The translations under genes were made by a program, and so were the position numbers. DNA of 64,000 bases from the NCBI RefSeq assembly GCF_040361435.1, contig NZ_APNL01000018.1, positions 1 to 64,000 on the forward strand. Direction: 5' to 3'. The stretch's first letter is position 1, and each line of letters starts with the position of its first letter. The notes below the pieces were generated by a model that saw only the letters and a list, made by a program, of their open reading frames with translations, was not told where the DNA came from and did not search any database. This stretch comes from Salinisphaera sp002433465. Its GTDB lineage: Bacteria; Pseudomonadota; Gammaproteobacteria; Nevskiales; Salinisphaeraceae. This document shows, piece after piece, positions 17,463-27,173 of the stretch.

Positions 17463-19082
17463 CTAGCCGCGCCAGGGCAGGGCCGGTGGCAGCTCACCGG
17501 GCGCGTCTACCAGTCGACGGGTGAGCAGGCTGCCGTCGGCAACGTACAGATCGATCAACGCCTGGCGATAAGCGATGAAGGCGTCAATGCGGTCGAGTTC
17601 TGCGGCCAGCAGGTCGCGCTGGGCCTGGGCGACGAGCAGGCCGGTAGAGCGGCCGACATCAAAGCGGGCCTGTTCGGCCTCCAGGGTCTGGCGTTGCAGG
17701 CTGACGGTGGCCGCGCTGGCCTCGATCTGGGCCGCGGCGCGTTCGGCCTCGATCAGGGCATAGCGGACCTCGGCCTCGATCACCCGTTGCAGGTTGTCGA
17801 GGCTGGCTTCGGCCTGGCGCACGCTGGCCTGGGCGCGCTCCTGCAGCGCGCGCCCTGCCCGGTTGCCCAGCGGGTACTCGAATTCCAGCGCCCCGGACAG
17901 GTCGTAGGTATCGCCGCCGTCGAGATTTTCGTAGGCGCTGCCGTAATTGCGTGCAAAGCCTGTCTGGCCGAGGGTGACGAACAGATCCAGGCGCGGCAGC
18001 AGGCCGTTGCGGGTGGCTACCACTTCCAGCTCGTTGCGGGCCACGTCCAGGCGCGCCTGATTGAGCTCGGGCCGGCGTTGTGCGGCGAGGCTGACATAGT
18101 CGGCCGGTGCATCGAGCGGTGCCGCGTCGGTGGCCACCTCGGTGGCAGGTTCGACGGCGCGCTCGTAACGCAGGCGCTCGGGCGCGCTGATCAGCTGCAG
18201 CAGGCGGATACGCAGACGCGCCGCCTCGGCCCGGCCGTCGATGAGGTCCTGGCGACGGCGGGCCGCTTCGGCGGCGAACGCAGCCTGTTCGACACGGGCT
18301 ACCGTACCCGCCTCGATCCGCAGCCGGGCTTCCTCGGACTGGCGCTCGGCCACCTCGACCGCGTTGTTCAGAATTTCGATACGCCGGCGTGCGCCCAGAT
18401 AGTCCCAGTAGGTGCTTTCCACATCCGCCACCAGCGACGTGACGAAGCCGCGCAGTTCGTAGGCCGAGGCCAGGGCATCGGCCCGTGCCTGGCGCAGCGT
18501 CACGAGATTGCTGGCCACGCCAAAGCCGTTGAGCAGGGCCTGGGTCAGGGTCAGGCCGACCCGCGTGCTGGCCTGGCGCGGCGATCGGTTGGACTCGCTC
18601 AAGTCCTGTTCCACGCTCAGTTCGAACTCGGTGCCGGTGGGCAGGGTCTGGCGAATACCCGCGCGTGCGGCTTCGCCGTCGTTGCGCACATCGAAGTTCT
18701 GCTGAATGTCCTCGGACACACGCTGGGCCACTTCGCGCGAGGTTTCGATGCGTGCGAATACGCTCGGGTCGAACACTGCCCGTTCGACCGCGGCGAAGGT
18801 GCCGGCGATCACCGGCTGCAGGCGTTGTGCGGCCAGCGACGGGTTGTGTTCGACGGCCATCGCCACGGCTTCCTCGACGCTTAGATCGAGCCGGTTGCGC
18901 TGGCCGAGCGCCGCCAGTTCGTCGTTGCTGGGCGGCGCGCTCGTGGCGGCCGGCTCGGCGGGCTGTCCAGGCAGCGGTTGCTCTGGCCACACCAGGGCCT
19001 GCGGGTCGAGAAAGGCGCCGGCCGGCGCAGCACAGGCAGCCAGCACCAGCACGGCCCAGCGGTATCGCCGTGCCGCGCTCAT
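17463..19082 (-). CDS. TolC-family outer membrane efflux protein
   Basis: 539-aa outer-membrane channel component. It has an N-terminal signal sequence (M-S-A-A-R-R-Y-R-W..., hydrophobic to about residue 23) and the duplicated long coiled-coil arrangement of the family, rich in Ala, Glu, Arg and Gln, e.g. around L-T-L-T-Q-A-L-L-N-G-F-G. ATGA overlap with the RND gene shows co-translation. It should form the exit duct of the RND pump encoded just upstream. Confidence 0.88.
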   Translation of the reverse strand: MSAARRYRWAVLVLAACAAPAGAFLDPQALVWPEQPLPGQPAEPAATSAPPSNDELAALGQRNRLDLSVEEAVAMAVEHNPSLAAQRLQPVIAGTFAAVERAVFDPSVFARIETSREVAQRVSEDIQQNFDVRNDGEAARAGIRQTLPTGTEFELSVEQDLSESNRSPRQASTRVGLTLTQALLNGFGVASNLVTLRQARADALASAYELRGFVTSLVADVESTYWDYLGARRRIEILNNAVEVAERQSEEARLRIEAGTVARVEQAAFAAEAARRRQDLIDGRAEAARLRIRLLQLISAPERLRYERAVEPATEVATDAAPLDAPADYVSLAAQRRPELNQARLDVARNELEVVATRNGLLPRLDLFVTLGQTGFARNYGSAYENLDGGDTYDLSGALEFEYPLGNRAGRALQERAQASVRQAEASLDNLQRVIEAEVRYALIEAERAAAQIEASAATVSLQRQTLEAEQARFDVGRSTGLLVAQAQRDLLAAELDRIDAFIAYRQALIDLYVADGSLLTRRLVDAPGELPPALPWRG

Positions 19083-22000
19083 GTCGGCACACCTTGTCGC
19101 TGTGGCCAGGCCCGGTGCACGCCGGTATAGACCACCGGAATCACCACCAGTGTGATCAGCGTGGCGGTGGTCATGCCGCCCACCACGGCCCGTGCCAGCG
19201 GCGCCTGCGACTCGGAGCCCTCGCCCAGGCCGATCGCCAGCGGCAACAGCGCGAACACGGTGGTCGCGGCGGTCATCAGAATCGGGCGCAGCCGGCGCCG
19301 GCCGGCCTCGCGTACGGCATCGACCGGGCCGATGCCTTCGCGCTGCAGCAGGTTGGCCTGGTCGACGATGAGAATCGCATTGTTGACCACGATACCGATG
19401 AGCATCAGACAGCCCAGCAACGACTGTGAATTGAGCGTGGTGTTCGTGAGCATGAGGGTGGCGACCACGCCGATCAGCGCCAGCGGCACGGTAACCATCA
19501 CGATCAACGGGTCGATCAGCGATTCGTACAGACAGGCCATGACCATATAAACCAGCAGCAGCGCCAGGGCGACGTTCACGCCGATCTCGCGAAACGCGGC
19601 CTGCTGGGCTTCGTATTCGCCCACCAGCTGCACGTCGTAGTTGGCGGGAATGGCGATATCGTCGAGCGTGGCCTGTACGTCCTCGACCACCGAGCCCAGG
19701 TCGCGCCCGGCGATATTGGCGTTGACGCTGACCAGCCGTTGCTGGTTGCGTCGATCGATTTCGATCGGCCCCGTGGCTTCAACAATCCGGGCCACGTCGC
19801 CCAGGCGGACCCGGCGACCGTCGCCGGCCGGCACCGGCAGGTCGAGTATCTGATCGGGGCTGACCTGGCGCGGATTGGCCAGCTGTACCCGTACGCGCAC
19901 TTCGTCGCCGTCGTCGAGGAAATAGCCGGCGTTGGTGCCCGCGATGGCCGTTTCCACGGTTTGCCCGATCGCCTCGACCGTGACGCCGCGATCTGCCGCG
20001 GCCGCGCGGTCGATGATGACGTCGCGCTGCGGTGCCGAGCCTTCGCGCGAGGCGCGCAGGTCGGTGATGCCCTGGATATCGGCGATGCGCTGCTGGATAC
20101 GTTTCGACAGGCGCTGCAACACGCCGAAGTCGTAGCCGCGGATCTCGATTTCCAGGCTTTCGTCGGCGCTGCCCACGTCCAGCATGCGGAAGAAGAACGG
20201 CTGGCGCACGCGTACGCGTACCTCGGTGTCGGCCAGCTCCCCGATCGCCGCGCGCAGATCGGCCGCGACCTGCTGGCTGCTGCGCGTACGCGCGCCGGCC
20301 GGCGGCAATTCGATACGAATATCGGCCTCGGCCCCGGCATCGGCGCGATAACCGCCGCTGCCCACCGTGGTGACGACGGACACGGCATCCGGCACCACGC
20401 GTCGTACCACGGCTTCGGCCTTGCGGGCCTGGCTGTCCATCAGGGCCAGACGGGTGCCGGGCGGCATTTCCAGGCCCACGCGCACCTCGCCTTCGTCGGT
20501 GGCCGGCATGAATTCGCTGCCCAGCTGGGTAAAGCCAACGAGCGCGGCCAGCGTGGCAAGCACCGCCGCGGCGATCACCCGCCGCGGCGCGGCGAGCGCG
20601 CCTTCGAGCAGGCGACGATAGCCGCCTTCGAGGCGCGCGTACGCGTTGATGCCGACCTTCTCCAGCCGGCGTAGACCCGCGCCCGTCGGCGCCTTGCGCC
20701 GGCCCACGAAGCGTGCCGTGAGCATGGGCATGATCGTGAGCGCTACCACCAGCGAACAGGCCAGGGCCAGGGCAACCACGATCGCCAGCTCCCGGAACAG
20801 CTGGCCGGTAAGCTCGCGCGCGAACAGCATGGGGATGAAGATCGCCAGCGTGGTGAGCGTGCTGGCCACGATCGGGCCGGCCATTTCGTTGCTGCCGGCC
20901 ACCGCCGAAACATGGTCGGATTCGCCCAGCTCCAGGCGTCGACGCTGGATGTTTTCGAGCACCACGATGGCGGAATCCACCATCAGGCCCACGCCCAGCG
21001 CCAGCCCGCCGAGCGTCATCAGATTGATGGTGTAACCAAAGCCGTACATCAGCGCAAAGGTGGCGACCAGCGATACCGGAATGGCCACCGACACGGCCAG
21101 GGCGGCGCGCAGGTGGCCCAGGAATACCAGCAGTACGACGAAGGCCAGCACGCTGCCGTAGAACAGCGCCCGCGAGACGTTGGCGATCGAGCGATTGATA
21201 TAGTCCGCGGTGTTGAAAAACGGCGTGATGCGCACCTGCGGGAACTCGCGATTGAGTTCGGCCACCTCGCGGGTCACGCGTTCGGCCACCTCGACGGTAT
21301 TGGCGCCGGACTGCTTGCGTACGCCCATGCGCACGCCGCGTTCACCGCCGATACGCACCAACCGTTCGGCGCGTTGCTGGGTGTCGCGTACCGTGGCCAG
21401 TTCGCCGAGCGTGATCGGCGTGCCGTCGCGTACCAGCACCACCGCCCGGCGCAGATCGTCGAGATCGGCGAATCGCCCCGGCGTGCGCAGCACCAGCTCC
21501 TGATTGCCGATTTCGATAGCGCCGGCAGGCAGGTTGCGGTTGGCCGCGGCCAGCGTATCGCGGATATCGGTCAGCGACAGGTCGAGTGCGCGTACGCGAT
21601 CGATATCCAGATTGACCTGAATCTCGCGCTCGGGCTCGCCCCAGATCTCCACTGCGGCCACGCCCGGAATCTGCTGCAGCCGATACGACAGCTGATTATC
21701 GATGAGCCGGCGCAGCTCGATCGGGTCGATGCCGCTGGCCAGGCCCAGGCCCATTACCGGCAGGTCGGCGGTATCGAACTTGCGCAGGCGCGGGCGGCCG
21801 GCATTTTCGGGCAGTTCGTCGAGCTCCGAGAACAGCCGGTCGCGCACATCGTTGGCGGCCGCGTCGATATCCACGCCCCAGCCGAAGCGCAGGGTCACGT
21901 CGGCCGTGCCCTCCACCGAGGTGGACTCCATTTCCTCCAGGCCGGGCGTGGCGGCAACGGCCTGTTCCACGCGGCGGGTGACCAGTTCTTCCATGGTCTC

Positions 22001-22171
22001 GGGCGCGGCATTTTCATAGTCGACCGAGACGGTCAGCGACGGCGTTTCGATACTGGGCAGCAGGTCGACCGGCAGGCGGCTCAGGCCCACCGCGCCGAAC
22101 AACAGCGCGATCGCCATGATCATGCAGGTCGCTACCGGACGGGCGACCGAAAATGCCGGCAGGCTCGTCAT
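19079..22171 (-). CDS. RND efflux transporter (HAE1-like inner-membrane pump)
   Basis: 1030-aa proton-driven pump, the family's normal size, with 12 expected helices in two halves and two large periplasmic loops. The N-terminus P-A-F-S-V-A-R-P-V-A-T is typical. Helix 4 reads G-L-M-V-D-S-A-I-V-V-L-E-N-I: one of the two proton-relay Asp residues known from AcrB is replaced by Ser, a variant common in a side branch of the family. The second-half motif L-I-G-I-V-V-N-N-A-I-L-I-V-D is present. Middle gene of an adaptor-pump-channel operon with 4-bp overlaps at both ends. Substrates cannot be predicted. Confidence 0.93.
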   Translation of the reverse strand: MTSLPAFSVARPVATCMIMAIALLFGAVGLSRLPVDLLPSIETPSLTVSVDYENAAPETMEELVTRRVEQAVAATPGLEEMESTSVEGTADVTLRFGWGVDIDAAANDVRDRLFSELDELPENAGRPRLRKFDTADLPVMGLGLASGIDPIELRRLIDNQLSYRLQQIPGVAAVEIWGEPEREIQVNLDIDRVRALDLSLTDIRDTLAAANRNLPAGAIEIGNQELVLRTPGRFADLDDLRRAVVLVRDGTPITLGELATVRDTQQRAERLVRIGGERGVRMGVRKQSGANTVEVAERVTREVAELNREFPQVRITPFFNTADYINRSIANVSRALFYGSVLAFVVLLVFLGHLRAALAVSVAIPVSLVATFALMYGFGYTINLMTLGGLALGVGLMVDSAIVVLENIQRRRLELGESDHVSAVAGSNEMAGPIVASTLTTLAIFIPMLFARELTGQLFRELAIVVALALACSLVVALTIMPMLTARFVGRRKAPTGAGLRRLEKVGINAYARLEGGYRRLLEGALAAPRRVIAAAVLATLAALVGFTQLGSEFMPATDEGEVRVGLEMPPGTRLALMDSQARKAEAVVRRVVPDAVSVVTTVGSGGYRADAGAEADIRIELPPAGARTRSSQQVAADLRAAIGELADTEVRVRVRQPFFFRMLDVGSADESLEIEIRGYDFGVLQRLSKRIQQRIADIQGITDLRASREGSAPQRDVIIDRAAAADRGVTVEAIGQTVETAIAGTNAGYFLDDGDEVRVRVQLANPRQVSPDQILDLPVPAGDGRRVRLGDVARIVEATGPIEIDRRNQQRLVSVNANIAGRDLGSVVEDVQATLDDIAIPANYDVQLVGEYEAQQAAFREIGVNVALALLLVYMVMACLYESLIDPLIVMVTVPLALIGVVATLMLTNTTLNSQSLLGCLMLIGIVVNNAILIVDQANLLQREGIGPVDAVREAGRRRLRPILMTAATTVFALLPLAIGLGEGSESQAPLARAVVGGMTTATLITLVVIPVVYTGVHRAWPQRQGVPT

Positions 22172-23364
22172 GCGCCGTCGCTCTCGCTGGCCGCCGAGCG
22201 CGCGGCGTCGTCGTCCACGGCGACCTCGATGCCGTCTTCGAGCTGAGCCTGGCCGAGCGTGACCAACGGGCCTTCGAGCGTGTCGGGGGCACGCAGCGCG
22301 GCGCGATCGCCCTCGGTGAAGGCGACGTCCACGGGCACGAAGCGGGCGATACCGGCCTGCGAATCCACAACGAACACGCCGTCGCGGTCGTTACGGCGAA
22401 CCAGCGCGGCACGCGGCACGACCACGGCCGAGTCCAGCCGGTTGGCGACCAGGCCCACCTGCACGAACATGCCGGGGGCAAGACGGCCTTCGCCATTGGG
22501 CACGGTCAGCTCCACGCGGGCGCGTCGGGTTTCGGGATCGAACACCGGCGCGATACGCGCGATTTCGGCCTTGAAATCTGCGCTTTCGGCCCCGGCGATA
22601 CGCAGCCGGGCCGCCTGGCCGCGGGCCAGCTTGGGATAGAGCGCTTCCGGAACCTGAATCACGGCGGTGAGCGTATCGACGGCCACCACGCGCAGCAGCG
22701 CTGTATTGGCCGCGACCGTATCCCCCGGCTCTGCCATGCGTTCGCCGATCTGGCGTGGACCCTGGTCGGCGCCGGACCAGTGCGCACGGATATCGGTATA
22801 GCCCAGGCGGATACGCGCGGTTTCGACCTGCGAACGCGCCTCGGCGATGTTGGCACGCGCGACCGTGGCCGCCGCGCGCGCATTGGCGCTTTCTGCCTCG
22901 GCGCTATCCAGTTCGGCGGTGGCGGCAATGCCTTTTTCGTTGAGCGAGCGCACCCGGGAGAGCGTGCGTTCGGCGGTGCGTGCATCGCTGCGTGCCTGCT
23001 CGTACTGGGCACGGGCGACCTCGAGCCGGGCTTCGGCCTCGGCCAGCGCCTGCCGGTACTCTTCGTCGTCCAGGCGCACCAGCGTCTCGCCGCTGTCGAC
23101 CCGGTCGCCGATATCCACGGCGACGGCCGCGATCTGGCCGGCAATCTTGGGGGCCACGGTCAGCGTAGCGCTGGCCTCGAGCGTGCCCGAGAACTCGCGG
23201 ACATCGGCAATCGAGCGCCGCTCGGCGGTTTGGGTTTCCACCGCCACCCGAGCGCCCGCTGCGGCCTGCGGCGGCGCGGCATCATCGCTGCGATAGCCGA
23301 ACAAGACCAGCACGCACACCAGAATGACGGCGCCGCCCGCCAGTAGCCATACACGCCGGCTCAC
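22168..23364 (-). CDS. RND efflux periplasmic adaptor (membrane fusion protein)
   Basis: 398-aa adaptor linking pump and outer-membrane channel. N-terminal anchor helix (about residues 5-23), then lipoyl-like halves (V-A-P-K-I-A-G-Q-I with V-D-I-G-D-R-V-D-S-G-E-T-L-V), an Ala/Glu/Arg-rich alpha-hairpin, beta-barrel and C-terminal domains, ending in an acidic tail. Start is GTG 23364; no clear RBS is seen. It leads the three-gene efflux operon; no local regulator gene of TetR or MarR type is adjacent, so control is unknown. Confidence 0.9.
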   Translation of the reverse strand: MSRRVWLLAGGAVILVCVLVLFGYRSDDAAPPQAAAGARVAVETQTAERRSIADVREFSGTLEASATLTVAPKIAGQIAAVAVDIGDRVDSGETLVRLDDEEYRQALAEAEARLEVARAQYEQARSDARTAERTLSRVRSLNEKGIAATAELDSAEAESANARAAATVARANIAEARSQVETARIRLGYTDIRAHWSGADQGPRQIGERMAEPGDTVAANTALLRVVAVDTLTAVIQVPEALYPKLARGQAARLRIAGAESADFKAEIARIAPVFDPETRRARVELTVPNGEGRLAPGMFVQVGLVANRLDSAVVVPRAALVRRNDRDGVFVVDSQAGIARFVPVDVAFTEGDRAALRAPDTLEGPLVTLGQAQLEDGIEVAVDDDAARSAASESDGA

Positions 23365-23587
23365 CGGGCATGCTCGCGCGGTCGTACGGCGTGCATCCGG
23401 GGTTCGAAAACTACGGTATTGGGTTTGACAGGTGCGTCGATACGGCGTTGCGCACGATCACAAATATCCGGTAAAACAAGGTTCATGCGCGTCAACATAC
23501 GGTCATATCGCCGTGTGAGGGTAACCCGCAAACCGGTCGGCCCGCGCCGTGGCCGGACGCTGCGGTTGCAACAGAGGATGAGACGTC

Positions 23588-24163
23588 GTGGCAGCAACGA
23601 TCCCACGCATACTTAAACTGGATGCCGGCGGCCTGCCCGTGGAATGGGTGGACTGGCGCGAAGCGGTCGGCCTGTACTTTACCGACAAGATCGCTTGGGA
23701 AGCCGGCAGCGAAAAGATCTGCCTGCGCGGTGGCCGCTCGCGTTCGACCGGCCTGCGCAGCCAGATCGAGATCGATTCCATCATCGCGGTACGCGATCGT
23801 TCGCATCGTTTTGCCCGTAATCTGGTGCCGGCGTTGACGCGGCGGGAGCTGTTCCACCGTGATGGCGGCCTGTGTCTGTACTGCGGTACCCGGCTGAGTT
23901 TCTCGCAGATGCAGATCGAGCATGTCGTACCCCGTTCGAAAGGCGGCGACCATGCCTGGACCAACGTGGTATCCACCTGCGAAGGCTGCAATCGTTTCAA
24001 GGACGACCGTACGCCGGAACAGGCCGGCATGACGCTGTTGGCCTTGCCCTACGAGCCCAATCTGGCCGAATGGCTCATTCTGGCGAATCGCCGCATCCTG
24101 GCCGACCAGCAGGCGTTTCTCGAACGCCTCGCCCCCAAGCGCCACGCGCGTTTCGACGGTTAA
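23588..24163 (+). CDS. HNH endonuclease family protein
   Basis: 191-aa protein with a C-terminal HNH/zinc-finger-like nuclease fold: C-L-Y-C-G, then I-E-H-V-V-P-R-S-K-G-G (the first His of the metal site), N in T-N-V-V-S-T-C, and C-E-G-C-N. The two CxxC pairs would hold a structural zinc. The N-terminal half is the typical extension of stand-alone bacterial HNH proteins of this type. Start GTG 23588 with AGAGGA about 10 bp upstream. Its cellular role (DNA processing, repair or defence) is not evident; it is divergent from the efflux operon and not in a recognisable defence cluster. Confidence 0.85.
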   Translation: MAATIPRILKLDAGGLPVEWVDWREAVGLYFTDKIAWEAGSEKICLRGGRSRSTGLRSQIEIDSIIAVRDRSHRFARNLVPALTRRELFHRDGGLCLYCGTRLSFSQMQIEHVVPRSKGGDHAWTNVVSTCEGCNRFKDDRTPEQAGMTLLALPYEPNLAEWLILANRRILADQQAFLERLAPKRHARFDG

Positions 24164-24173
24164 CGCGCCGGCG

Positions 24174-24932
24174 TTATCGGGACACGGTAGAGAACACCTT
24201 CTCGGCGATCGCGCTGCCGGCGGCGGTGGGGTTGGCGCGAATCTTTTGCTCCTGCTGGCCGATGACCGCAAACAGCCCGTCCAGCGCCTGCTGGGTGACA
24301 TAGTCGTTGACGTCGAGATTCATGCCCGGCACGAACGCCAGCATGGGCTTGGCGCGCGAGGTCAGCGCCTCGTAGCGGGATACCGCCTGCGACTGGGCGG
24401 TGGTGTTGGCGATGATGGGCTCGAACCTGGCCGCCAGATCGTCGCCGGCGTGTTCGCGCAGGTAGTCGGTGGCCGCCGTGTTAGAACCCTGCAGGATGTC
24501 GTAGGCATCGCGCACGCTCATGTTGTTGATGGTTTCGCGCACGATTGGCCCGGCTTCCGCAGTGGCCTGCTCGGCGGCTCGGTTCATGGACAGCTGGAAG
24601 CTGTCGAGCTGGTCGCCAAAGCCGGCGCCGCGCAATGCCGACGAGGCCTGGCCCATCCAGCCGGGCAGGGGGATACGGCGTGCGGTATTGCCCCAGAAGC
24701 CGTCGGTCTGGCCGAGCTGGGTCACGGCGGCCGAAGCGCCGTCGGCCAGTGCGGCACGCAGGCCGCTGACGACCTCGCTTTCCGGCAGCTGGCGAGCGCT
24801 GGTGTTGGTCTGTGAACCCTCCATTTCGCCCATGAACTGCTTGAAGCGATCGCCCAGGCTCTGGGCGCTGACGGTGGTGGCGACCGCGGCCAGCGCGCCG
24901 CTGGCTATGATCCGGATAAGTGTGCGTCGCAT
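24174..24932 (-). CDS. DUF4197 domain-containing exported protein
   Basis: 252-aa protein with a Sec signal peptide ending near T-V-S-A-Q-S and a helical body of the DUF4197 type (about residues 45-250), containing segments like P-L-P-G-W-M-G-Q-A-S-S-A-L-R and G-L-F-A-V-I-G-Q-Q-E. Such proteins are periplasmic and of unknown function. The open frame runs on to 25310, but the region upstream of the ATG at 24932 is repeat DNA, and this start places the signal peptide first. It converges with the HNH gene, separated by 10 bp. Confidence 0.82.
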   Translation of the reverse strand: MRRTLIRIIASGALAAVATTVSAQSLGDRFKQFMGEMEGSQTNTSARQLPESEVVSGLRAALADGASAAVTQLGQTDGFWGNTARRIPLPGWMGQASSALRGAGFGDQLDSFQLSMNRAAEQATAEAGPIVRETINNMSVRDAYDILQGSNTAATDYLREHAGDDLAARFEPIIANTTAQSQAVSRYEALTSRAKPMLAFVPGMNLDVNDYVTQQALDGLFAVIGQQEQKIRANPTAAGSAIAEKVFSTVSR

Positions 24933-24962
24933 GGGAGAAGGGTCCTTGGGTCGTATGTCTGG

Positions 24963-25072
24963 GCAAGCTTTGCACAGCCTGTCACCGCCGCTCAGCGGTT
25001 CGGCCTCACCGGCTGCGGCAAGGCGTCTGTGAGGACTCGAACGCGGCCCGTGAGAGGTTGTGCAAAGCTTGC
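24963..25072. repeat. 110-bp inverted-repeat element (copy A)
   Basis: GCAAGCTTTGCACAGCCT (24963-24980) is repeated inverted as AGGTTGTGCAAAGCTTGC (25055-25072), with one mismatch; the similarity extends imperfectly inward to about 30 bp per arm. The interior contains CCTCAC and GTGAGG arms around GCGGCAAGGCGTC. The same architecture and motifs recur at 49144-49430, indicating a dispersed, non-coding family. It lies upstream of both flanking genes (DUF4197 and mobA), so it could carry or disturb their promoters. Confidence 0.75.
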
Positions 25073-25159
25073 CTGCGCGATCATACCGTGGCGGTTCGTC
25101 TGGCAAATGAACGCCGCGTTCGTTGCCTCTGTACAGGCCTCGGATCCAGAATCGCAGCG

Positions 25160-25777
25160 ATGAAGATCGATCGTAGTCAGATAACGGCCGGGGTGCTGGC
25201 CGGCGGCGCGGGCCGGCGGCTCGGCGGTATCGACAAGGGCTGGTATGTGCTCGAGGGCCGCGCGCTGGTCGAACACACGCTGGCGCGCCTGCAACCCCAG
25301 ACCGGCTCACTGCTGATCAGCGCCAACCGCTCGCTGGCCCGCTATCGCGGGCTGGGCTGCGAGGTCGTGAGGGATCGACAGCCCGGCCATGGCGGCCCGT
25401 TACAGGGGCTGGCCAGCCTGCTGCATGCCGCTTCGACGCCTTATCTGCTGGTGGTGCCGGTGGATACGCCGGCGTTGCCCGACGATCTCGGCCAGCGCCT
25501 GGCCGCGGCGATGACGCCGGGCATCGATCTGGTCTGTGCACGAGCGGCCGGGCGGCGCCAGCCTTTGCATGCGCTCATGCACCGACGGGTGCTGGCCGCG
25601 CTGGAAGAAGCGCTGGCCGCGGGCACGGCCCGGGTGACCGACTGGCAGGCGCGGCTTGCCGTGGCCGAGGTCGATTGGCCGCAGGCGCAGGCCTTTGCCA
25701 ATATCAACGCCCCCGGCGATGCGCGGGCGTGGCAAGACACACGCTCGATCGCTGCTTCGTTCCATCGTCATGAGTGA
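25160..25777 (+). CDS. mobA: Molybdenum cofactor guanylyltransferase
   Basis: 205-aa cytosolic enzyme that joins GMP to molybdopterin to form the bis-MGD cofactor. The nucleotide-binding motif L-A-G-G-A-G-R-R-L-G-G is at residues 13-23, followed by D-K-G; P-L-Q-G-L and V-P-V-D-T-P are further family marks. Length is normal. ATG 25160 is chosen; upstream in-frame codons run through repeat element A. The last 8 bp overlap moeA. The product is needed by the molybdenum formate dehydrogenase encoded downstream. Confidence 0.93.
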   Translation: MKIDRSQITAGVLAGGAGRRLGGIDKGWYVLEGRALVEHTLARLQPQTGSLLISANRSLARYRGLGCEVVRDRQPGHGGPLQGLASLLHAASTPYLLVVPVDTPALPDDLGQRLAAAMTPGIDLVCARAAGRRQPLHALMHRRVLAALEEALAAGTARVTDWQARLAVAEVDWPQAQAFANINAPGDARAWQDTRSIAASFHRHE

Positions 25778-27056
25778 GCCGATGTTGCAATCCTCCGACC
25801 CCTCGGATTTTCGTCCGACCCCGGACAACAAGCCGATGCCCCTGGCCGAGGCCCGCGCGCGCATCGTCGCGGCGATCACGCCGATTCGCGACTGCGAGCG
25901 CGTGCCGCTGCAGGCCGCCTTGCATCGCGTGCTGGGCGAGACCGTCGTATCGCGCATCGACGTGCCCGGCGCCGACAACGCCTCGATGGACGGCTACGGC
26001 TATGCCGCGGCCGATTTGGCCGCCGCCGGCGATACGCTGCAGATCGTCGGCGAAAGCCTGGCCGGCCACCCCTATGACGGTTCACTCGATGCCGGTGAGT
26101 GCATCCGCATCATGACCGGCGCGGTGGTTCCCGCCGACGTGGATACGGTGGTAATGCATGAAAACACGCGGGCCGAGGGCCGCCGGTTGGTTGTCGAGCA
26201 ACCGCCGAAAGCGGGCAGCAATATTCGCGCGGCGGGCGAGGATATTGCCGCGGGCGCCACGGTGCTCGCGGCCGGCTGTTACCTGCGCCCGGCCGATATC
26301 GCCATTCTGGCGTCGGTCGGGGTCAGCGAGGTCGCGGTGGTACGCCGGCCGCGGGTGGCCTTCTTCTCCACCGGCGACGAGCTGCGCCCGATCGACGGGC
26401 CGATCGAGCCCGGCGAAATCTACGACAGCAATCGGCACGGCCTCGCCGCGCTGCTCGCCGAACTGGGCATGGAAGGCATCGATCTGGGCGTGGTCGGCGA
26501 TTCGCCCGAGGCCCTACGCGCCGCATTCCAACAGGCGGCGGGCTACGATGCGGTGGTGACCAGCGGCGGGGTGTCGGTGGGCGCGGCCGACTTTGTGCTG
26601 GACGTGCTGGGCGAACAAGGCTCGGTGGACTTCTGGCGGGTTGCCATCAAGCCCGGCAAGCCGCTGGCCTTCGGCACCCTGGGTAATGCCCGTTTCTTCG
26701 GACTGCCGGGCAATCCGGTATCCACGGCCGTGACCTTCATCCAGCTGGTTCGACCGGCGCTGGTGCGCATGGCCGGGGGGCATCCGGCCCTGCCCATCCG
26801 GCTCGATCTGCCCACCCTGGCCGACCTGCGCAAAAGCCTTGGTCGGGAGAATTTCCTGCGTGCCCGGTTGGTGACCACCGACGCTGGCCAGCTGGCGGTG
26901 GATCCGATCGATCACCAGGGCTCGGGCGTGATGCGTTCGATGAGCAGCGCGGACTGCTTCATCGTACTGCCGGCCGCGCAGCAGGACGTGCCGGCCGGCG
27001 AGATGGTCACGGTCGAGCCTTTCGCGCAGACGCTCTGGGGGCATCCCCCGGACTGA
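25770..27056 (+). CDS. moeA: Molybdopterin molybdenumtransferase
   Basis: 428-aa enzyme inserting molybdate into adenylylated molybdopterin. Typical segments: D-N-A-S-M-D-G-Y, T-G-A-V-V-P, F-S-T-G-D-E-L, Y-D-S-N and T-S-G-G-V-S-V-G in the MoCF domain, and L-P-G-N-P-V-S. ATG 25770 lies within the mobA stop region (8-bp overlap); M4 at 25779 or codons after it could serve instead. With mobA it forms a molybdenum-cofactor operon that leads into the formate transport and oxidation genes. Confidence 0.94.
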   Translation: MSEPMLQSSDPSDFRPTPDNKPMPLAEARARIVAAITPIRDCERVPLQAALHRVLGETVVSRIDVPGADNASMDGYGYAAADLAAAGDTLQIVGESLAGHPYDGSLDAGECIRIMTGAVVPADVDTVVMHENTRAEGRRLVVEQPPKAGSNIRAAGEDIAAGATVLAAGCYLRPADIAILASVGVSEVAVVRRPRVAFFSTGDELRPIDGPIEPGEIYDSNRHGLAALLAELGMEGIDLGVVGDSPEALRAAFQQAAGYDAVVTSGGVSVGAADFVLDVLGEQGSVDFWRVAIKPGKPLAFGTLGNARFFGLPGNPVSTAVTFIQLVRPALVRMAGGHPALPIRLDLPTLADLRKSLGRENFLRARLVTTDAGQLAVDPIDHQGSGVMRSMSSADCFIVLPAAQQDVPAGEMVTVEPFAQTLWGHPPD

Positions 27057-27173
27057 CAGATCGGCCGTGCGCCTCGACTTTGGTCGCAGAGACGCTTTTG
27101 TGTCGCATACAGCTGCTACGGTGCGCGCAAGCTCATGTGCGCGGCCTGTGCCGCGTCTTTGTCGGGGGGAGAT

